A model generated the notes under the pieces. It was not told the origin of the DNA. It did no database searches and worked only from the letters and a program-made list of their open reading frames with translations. DNA of 64,000 nt from Mercenaria mercenaria (taxonomy: Eukaryota; Mollusca; Bivalvia; Venerida; Veneridae), in contig NC_069363.1 of NCBI RefSeq assembly GCF_021730395.1, positions 23,968,001-24,032,000 on the forward strand, written 5' to 3'. Both the position numbers and the translations under genes were made by a program. Position 1 is the stretch's first letter; each line of letters opens with the position of its first letter. Positions 59,801 to 64,000 of this stretch are shown one piece after another.

Positions 59801-61399
59801 ACCAGCATCACAGCACACTCGTCTCTATCTTTGTAGGCACAATAATGCAGCGGTCTCATACCGGCTTCTCCTTTCAAGTTGGGATCAACTTTGTCATGGA
59901 TAAGCAGGGCCTGAAATATTCATGTCTAAAATAAAGTCTTTAATAAACGGAGAAACAAATATTTTTTCAGACTGTTTCATTTTTTCGATAATTTATTCAT
60001 CTTGTTTGCTATCATATATATATAATATTAATTGCGCCTTTCAAAATAAAATGACGCTCAGGGCGTGAAATTAATTACTAGCACAGCAATTTGCCAAGCC
60101 GGTCAGAGGTGGAGACTGGCATATGCACACACGCGCGCGCGCACGCACGCAGAGAGAGAGAGTTTTGCCAGCATGGATTGTAACAAGAACTGTATAAAAG
60201 GGAATTACTATGACGATCATTTACGAAAGTCCAGTGCACACGTCGGGATCGAACCTGGGTTGCTACACGTGACCTAGTGTTTACAAGTGAACCAAATTCC
60301 ATTTATATTTTGCTTACGGTTATGTAACAAGTATATACCGTTGCATATAAAACTTACAAACAAGTTACCTTTGATCAAGAAAAAAAAATTAAAAACCAAG
60401 GAGCTGCGTTCAATAAACGCTTGATGCCCCCGGTGGCATCCTTGTCGATACAAAGCAACCTAATTCCAAAACGAGGTCAAGGTCAAGGTCAAACTGAGGT
60501 CAGGTGATGTTTGAAGATGAGGAATGGTCACAGGTTACATCTGTATTAGTATCAATTCATTCTTGTAAGCGGTATTGATGCTAGACGAAACGGTCCCATT
60601 TGGTTAACCAAGAGATGGCCCATATAAAGCAACCTAAGTCCAAAATGAGGTCAAGGTCAAGGTCAAACTGAGGACAGGTGATGTCTGAAGATGAGGAATG
60701 GTCACAGGTTACATCTGCATTAGTATCAAGTCATTCTGGTAAGGGACATTGATGCCAGACGAAACGGTCCCATTTGGTTTACCTCGTACGGACGGACGAA
60801 CGAACGAACGAACGAACGAACGGACGGACAGGACAATCACTATATGCCTCTCGCATCAGTAGATGCCGGGGGCATAAAAATACAGAGCTTTGTTAATGAT
60901 TACAAACTTTGAGAGCTTTCCTAGCATTGACGTCAACGGCAAGATGTATAGGAGCTAGCTGGTCAACATTCAAGATGGCACTGTCTGCTCCGTGGTCCAG
61001 CAGAAATGTCACAGCAGATGGTTTATCATTCTTTACGGCTGTATGTAGGGGAGTGTTGCCATTGTTATCTGTCACATTCAAATCTGAACAAACAAATAAA
61101 GACTTTAGTCATTCCTGTATCTGTGAGAAATTATTAAAAAATAGTTACAGAACAGGGTAACGCTTCACATAAGTTTAGTAACATTTAGTGCCCTACACTA
61201 CGGAGAATATAGGTACAGCAGTATCCAGGAAAGATATGTTACCTCCTCCCTTTTCATGGATAAATGTGAGAATATTGACGCGTCCCGCCTCCGCCGCCTT
61301 GTGTGTGGGAGTGCAGCCTTTGGCATCTTGAATGCTGATACGACTTGGGTCACTCTCATACAGGCGCTGAAAATCTTCAAGGCTCCCTTTCGATGCTGC
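41868..61399 (-). CDS. TRPA1: TRPA1-type ankyrin-repeat cation channel, 25 exons, N-terminus missing
   Basis: Exons, 5' to 3': 61243-61399, 60908-61083, 59803-59910, 59488-59596, 57920-58017, 56787-56834, 56372-56560, 55894-56094, 55116-55279, 54206-54370, 53924-54038, 53453-53619, 52283-52367, 51835-51894, 49292-49387, 48496-48566, 47988-48168, 47349-47438, 46838-47007, 46468-46597, 45244-45438, 44956-45024, 44533-44643, 42898-43004, 41868-42099. All junctions are GT-AG and in phase: 3294 nt, 1097 residues plus stop. It aligns throughout with human TRPA1 as remembered, e.g. YNFKYLQCPL, a pre-S1 TMKW, CLLYLQRFDFFGIYVV and YELMRLIVQKMEI. TRPA1 is a tetrameric, calcium-permeable plasma-membrane sensor of irritants or temperature. 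Human TRPA1 has 1119 residues, so some 40-60 N-terminal residues lie in exons I could not find; the first exon listed opens at an acceptor. One intron (47008-47348) is short; others hold a LINE, a SINE and tandem arrays. Confidence 0.95.
43395..43622 (+). repeat. Possible tRNA-derived SINE in TRPA1 intron 23
   Basis: GATGCAGTGGTCCATTGGTG resembles a pol III A box and GGGACAAGAATCCC a worn B box. The 3' end TATAAATAAGCTTACAAACA with an (AAAC)n tail is SINE-like. Single copy in this window, so weakly supported. Confidence 0.4.
44956..48168 (-). other. TRPA1 transmembrane and pore block (exons 17-22)
   Basis: S1 is in exon 17 (NLVFYLIFLALFTALVTT), followed by an extracellular loop with NST glycosylation sites. 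S2 is in exon 18, S3 and S4 in exon 19 (WEAGAIAVFLAWFNCLLYL), S5 in exon 20 (VQVLLVFSILLIAFSMAFF). Pore helix, selectivity filter and S6 are in exon 21 (SMMMFELDFM; MPILLMNLL). The post-S6 TRP-like segment is in exon 22 (IGLAVGDIESVQKNATLKRL). At the filter, human Leu-Gly-Asp (913-915) reads Met-Phe-Glu here. Confidence 0.92.
45930..46500. repeat. Minisatellite seeded on the end of the TRPA1 S5 exon
   Basis: On the minus strand, the last 41 nt of exon 20 (ATTCAGCATGGCCTTCTTCA onward, to AAAGAG) plus the donor gtacgtatcg are repeated downstream as units of about 54 bp. Junction positions fall near 46468 (true donor), 46413, 46359, 46303 and 46262, with more decayed units to about 45930. Each unit retains a GT donor-like site (gtatgtatcg, gtaggtttca, gtaaacatcg, gtagatatcc). 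The open frame through this tract on the minus strand is a by-product of the repeated exon end. Confidence 0.78.
48806..49056 (-). repeat. RUDI-like SINE, nearly complete
   Basis: Read on the minus strand: head GGGGCCTCCATGGCCTAGTG with A box, B box GGGTTCGAATCC, body GGTCGGTGGTTCTACCCAGG and 3' end GGTTTAACCCAACAAAAAAA. Same family as 8500-8750 and 37789-37880. It lies in TRPA1 intron 15, in the same orientation as the gene. Confidence 0.8.
49535..51750 (-). mobile_element. 5'-truncated non-LTR retrotransposon (LINE)
   Basis: On the minus strand, 51747-51301 encodes the first part of a reverse transcriptase: YRGISIMPCLSKLYNSIL, GFQSGSRTSDH and the catalytic FVDFAKAFDS. The block 51166-50978 carries the second catalytic motif YADDLVLFSTS. 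The segment 50390-49857 encodes a C-terminal domain with CDLCHSGEVENEIHFVTEC, a C-x2-C...H...C zinc motif used by many LINE ORF2 proteins. These blocks lie in different frames with decayed sequence between, so the copy is dead. The endonuclease part is absent. The 3' end at about 49535 carries a short (TATTC)n tail, typical for target-primed insertion. Clade not determined. It sits in TRPA1 intron 14 in the same orientation as the gene. Confidence 0.88.
52625..52740 (-). mobile_element. Possible 3' end of a LINE with (ATT)n tail
   Basis: Read on minus: GACTGATTTATTTGAACGTG, CATCGTTGAATAAAGTCTTT, then ATTATTATCATCATTTTT. A GAATAAAGTC(TTTATT)n end is typical of invertebrate LINE 3' tails. No reverse transcriptase sequence is visible nearby. 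It lies in TRPA1 intron 12. Confidence 0.4.
52977..53213 (-). pseudogene. Fragment resembling a hAT-like transposase domain
   Basis: The minus-strand reading WSRGLLKSLYSGIKNLFRDS followed by PEYYKTANDSKYTKSF recalls the LFxDSPARxxDY motif of hAT-related (DUF4371-type) transposases. Only about 80 codons are open, flanked by stops, within TRPA1 intron 12 and between splice-consistent TRPA1 exons. Assignment is tentative and rests on memory of the motif. Confidence 0.3.
57120..57620 (+). mobile_element. Decayed 3' end of a CR1/L2-type LINE
   Basis: Pieces of the usual C-terminal sequence can be read in shifting plus-strand frames: a TYKA/HTYKAIQDMSADYI-like stretch near 57363-57405 and a VPKIGVLF / LLNSLSIKF-like stretch near 57474-57525. 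This matches the order WLP..YK..LLTYKAL..YI...LW-NSLP of CR1/L2-like elements. Multiple frame breaks. It lies in TRPA1 intron 5, opposite in orientation to the gene. Confidence 0.5.
58085..59225. repeat. Degenerate ~64-bp tandem array in TRPA1 intron 4
   Basis: About 17 units with the pattern CCACGACAGCAAATACAACA, ATTGTTTATTAAATGTCTCT, GAAAGTATCAAGGTTCCATT and TACCCAGCC. GTATCAA cores recur near 58205, 58268, 58430, 58491 and 58683. Unit divergence is high. It has no exon similarity that I can see, unlike the arrays at 6.5 and 46.2 kb. Confidence 0.8.
60062..60300 (-). repeat. SINE-like remnant with perfect B box and (CA/CG)n, (GA)n runs
   Basis: On minus, CCCAGGTTCGATCCCGACG holds an exact pol III B box. 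A microsatellite (CACACGCGCGCGCGCACGCA then AGAGAGAGAGAG) lies at 60126-60162. An A-box-like TAGGTCACGTG precedes the B box. Probably an old tRNA-derived SINE in TRPA1 intron 2; no folded tRNA can be drawn. Confidence 0.4.
60423..60875. repeat. Tandem-cassette element, two ~175-bp units, GGGGGCAT ends
   Basis: The left end GATGCCCCCGGTGGCATCC and right end GATGCCGGGGGCAT are inverted to each other. Inside are two units sharing AAAGCAACCTAA, GAGGTCAAGGTCAAGGTCAA and AAACGGTCCCATTTGGTT, then a (GACG/GAAC)n run at 60789-60830. Same architecture as 31930-32760 but unrelated unit sequence apart from the AAGGTCAAGGTCA core. It lies in TRPA1 intron 2, ending 33 bp from exon 2. Confidence 0.85.
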
Positions 61400-64000
61400 C
61401 TTAAAACAGAAAAAAAATCATTTTATTGTTTCTCAAGTAACTGTCAACCTTGCATCCGCAGTGGTGACTTTATTATTTTAGCAACAGTTATAATCTAAAA
61501 CATATGTGCAAATAAATTAAAAGCCGTTTCAGTTTTTTCTTTCAGTTGGTTTTTCGAGGGCATGCCAGTGTATGTGTGTATTTTTATTACTCAATGCAAC
61601 GAGAATTTTTCAGAATGCTTAAAAGCCTTAAACACTTGATAATAATTAGCATATACAAAATGCAATTTAAACTGCACAAAGTACTGATCCCAATCTTATA
61701 TATTCTAACCTGATCGGCAATAAAGATAAATTGTTCACATTTATGTCTACGTCTATATATAGGTAAAATCGTTCGGGTTTTCTGTGTGTATATGAACAAG
61801 ATTTAATTTATTACACTGACTATAATTTGATTTTGACGTTTGAGAGTTCAATGTACTCGTCTGTTGATTAGGGAAGTCAGTACCGTTGTATTTAGGATAG
61901 AACCACTATTGTACTGTTTTGTATTGTACTGATTATTATTTCCTAAATAACGGATCATTCCATTATTAAAAGTACAAAAACATCGTTGACCTTCAATTAT
62001 TTTATTAAGTATAATTCTACAGCTTACTGCACGTTATCAAAACTGAAATTTAACCTCAAATATTAACATTTACCAAAAAGTAAACAAATTGACCTTTCCG
62101 ACCACCTCACGCTTTCATGTGAAATATGTCAATTGTGTTCCAAACATGGAGAAAATATGACATGGAAACAATGTAATAGCGTCATGACTGTCAGTAACAT
62201 AAGGAAGAAAAAATACACTGACATTGCCAGAGACATCTGCTTATAACTGGTGGTCTGCAGTATGACATCAATGAAGTATTTGTCAACCTGGCATGGGTAT
62301 TTCGTGTAAAATTAGGAATATTCCTAATTGTTTTATGTACTAGCGAAACTCCATATTTGGTATTGGTATTTGGAATGTTTTCTGTTAATAAGGAAGGGGT
62401 TATTCTCTTAAAGCCGATCATTTTAACTTTTTCGGTTGAACTAATTCCAACATAAAGTTTTTCGTGTGATATAAGTGGTATACAAGTAAGAAAATGAAAC
62501 ACATATAAAATGTCCTTAAAAATACCATGGCACATTTGTGATATATTAGATTTGGAATTCTGAAGTAATATCTACTACATATTATGGCCGTTACTATGGA
62601 CCATATGCTCTGTTCATTTACTGCTTTACTATCTTTGAATATCAGAAAAAAAATTGTGCTTTCTGGTGATATGCCTTTAGTATTTTACAATCTTAGTGAG
62701 AGAGCTTCAGGATGTCAAAATTTAGAACATAGGTATCAAAATTCAGAACATAGAAATTCTAATCAAATTAATACATACAGTACAGATTTCTACAACAAAC
62801 TTGCCGGCATTGGAAATAAAAGGGCTTGAACAACAAACAACTATATCTCAAAGTCAGAATAAGAAAGAGAAACATTTAAAGGGTATTCGTCAAACAAAAA
62901 TGTATTCACAATGTTACTGCAGATGGGTGGGGTACATGATAACATCAACATTTGCTCAAAAATCATAAACAGTTTGGGCAATTATTTATAATATGCTTCT
63001 TCAACCGCTTTATTATGTAATGCATGCATGTGGATAAAGAAATGATACTAATATTTCGTTTAATTGATTCTATTTTAGATTTTGCAATGATTTATTGTAT
63101 AATTAAAATCTAAAGGAAGCTGTCCTTAAATATTACTTTATTTTCAGAGTTTGGCTTAGATTTCTTTTGAGGACTTTATTCTTGTACTGCATAAGTAACT
63201 AAAGGTTATAAATCATCAATAAAACATTTTGTTGGAATTAGTTCTGACATTATTTCTAGTAATATAATCAGCCTAGAGACTGTGATTGCCGTGTAGGGGC
63301 CACTAAGTGGGTATTAGTTGATACAAGAAAATAAGAACAGAGTATATTGATTAGTTCATCTGCTAAACTAACTGATTTATAAAAATACACTTATAACGCG
63401 TTAGTCACATTGTAAAACTTGATATAAAATAGCGAGTGTTAACCTCGCTCAACTTTTATAACGTACTATATATATGATTCAAATACATTCAACAAGTGCT
63501 TATATATGTTTTAAAACTTATGATGCTTTGACATAATCCTGGTCGTCAGCCCCTTTTACACAGTTGTTGTAGCCAGTAATCCTTTATGTTTTCACACACA
63601 AAAAGAACATTGATTTAAATTTAAATTCGCTAGTTGAATTGTGGTGTCAAGTGGACGTTAGTGTACATTATATTGAAACATGATAAGTCATTGAAAAATC
63701 ACTCGAATTTCTGGTATAATAAAAATTTGGTTACTACGGTATTTTGCAAATATTATTTCAAAATACTTTTATAAATACTGCATGCATGTTGAATAAAACC
63801 AACTGCTTTGAATATGTCTTATTTTGTGTCGGTGTCTTAAGCTAAAGCACTTCAAGCTGACAAGTGTCTCCCATGAATGTACTGTTATCCTTTTCTACCA
63901 TTTTAATTGACTTTTAATGATGGTTCAGGTAAGTGTCCTGGTGCCAGTAGAGAAAGTTTTAGAAAGTCTTACGTACGACTTATATACTAAGAGTTAGAAA
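61400..64000. other. Upstream side of TRPA1, no exon recognised
   Basis: The missing N-terminal exon or exons of the TRPA1 gene should lie here or beyond the window. I searched the minus strand for an ATG-containing segment ending in a phase-0 donor and found no convincing one. No repeat family of this window recurs here. Confidence 0.4.

Larger units (their letters stand above)
52283..61399 (-). other. TRPA1 ankyrin-repeat block and start of linker (exons 1-13)
   Basis: Exons 1-12 encode residues 1-566 of the visible protein, a chain of ankyrin repeats with repeated TPLHxAxxxG motifs: GNTPLHTAVKNDK (exon 2), MPLHCAVNSGDL (5), TPLHFACAQGS and TPLHRAAHFDH (7), CTPLHYASREGHL (9), STLHIAAQNGHT (10), SPLHLAASNGYT (11) and TAIHLASRENHP (12). 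Exon boundaries fall inside repeats, so the repeats are not one-exon modules. Exon 13 begins the linker (WEEVMKLCSKEFG). In the family this cytosolic stack carries protein contacts and regulatory cysteines. Confidence 0.92.

Noticed and set aside
60065-60302. Open frames on both strands around the CACACGCGCG microsatellite.
   Set aside because: They are produced by simple sequence and lie in TRPA1 intron 2.

Overview
The window looks like nuclear DNA of a heterodont bivalve mollusc, probably a venerid-like clam. This is inferred from four things: AT-rich sequence with GT-AG introns, a TRIM/NHL-like beta-propeller gene of the kind expanded in bivalves, tRNA-derived SINEs resembling the molluscan RUDI family, and several foldback and tandem-cassette repeats of bivalve type. 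It holds five protein genes that can be supported by reading frame and splice sites. No virus-like element, CRISPR array, rRNA or intact tRNA was found.

Layout. (1) 50-12355, minus strand: a six-exon gene for a 222-residue protein that I could not place in a family. All exons join in phase and it has a polyadenylation signal; its introns carry a 1.06-kb minisatellite, a SINE, foldback elements and a second minisatellite that grows out of its third exon. (2) 13.6-23.4 kb: a zone rich in 200-240-bp foldback (MITE-like) elements. It contains two plus-strand genes with single-exon coding regions: an N-myristoylated NHL-type beta-propeller protein (16393-17376) and a leucine-rich repeat protein with an acidic tail (20229-21140). 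(3) 28272-31720, plus strand: a two-exon gene for a 90-residue acidic, disordered protein that starts with a second N-myristoylation/palmitoylation signal. A 145-bp tandem-repeat element lies directly downstream. (4) 33.2-41.8 kb: gene-poor, with a near-perfect 150-bp hairpin, SINE debris and dispersed repeats. (5) 41868-61399, minus strand: a TRPA1-type channel resolved into 25 in-phase exons (1097 residues plus stop). It carries the ankyrin repeats, the cysteine-rich linker, S1-S6 with the pore, and the C-terminal coiled coil; only the extreme N-terminus is missing and probably lies beyond 61.4 kb. Its introns hold a 5'-truncated LINE, a SINE, a 64-bp tandem array and a tandem cassette element.

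The most unusual signal is shared by genes 1 and 5. In each, a minisatellite has grown out of the last part of a coding exon together with its splice donor, so the downstream intron carries a row of degenerate exon-end-plus-donor copies. In the TRPA1 gene the first extra copy is exactly 54 nt, in frame and open. Use of that donor would duplicate the end of transmembrane helix S5 just before the pore. The TRPA1 linker also carries threonine where human Cys621, the main electrophile sensor, would be, while the positions of Cys641, Cys665 and Lys710 are kept with identical spacing.
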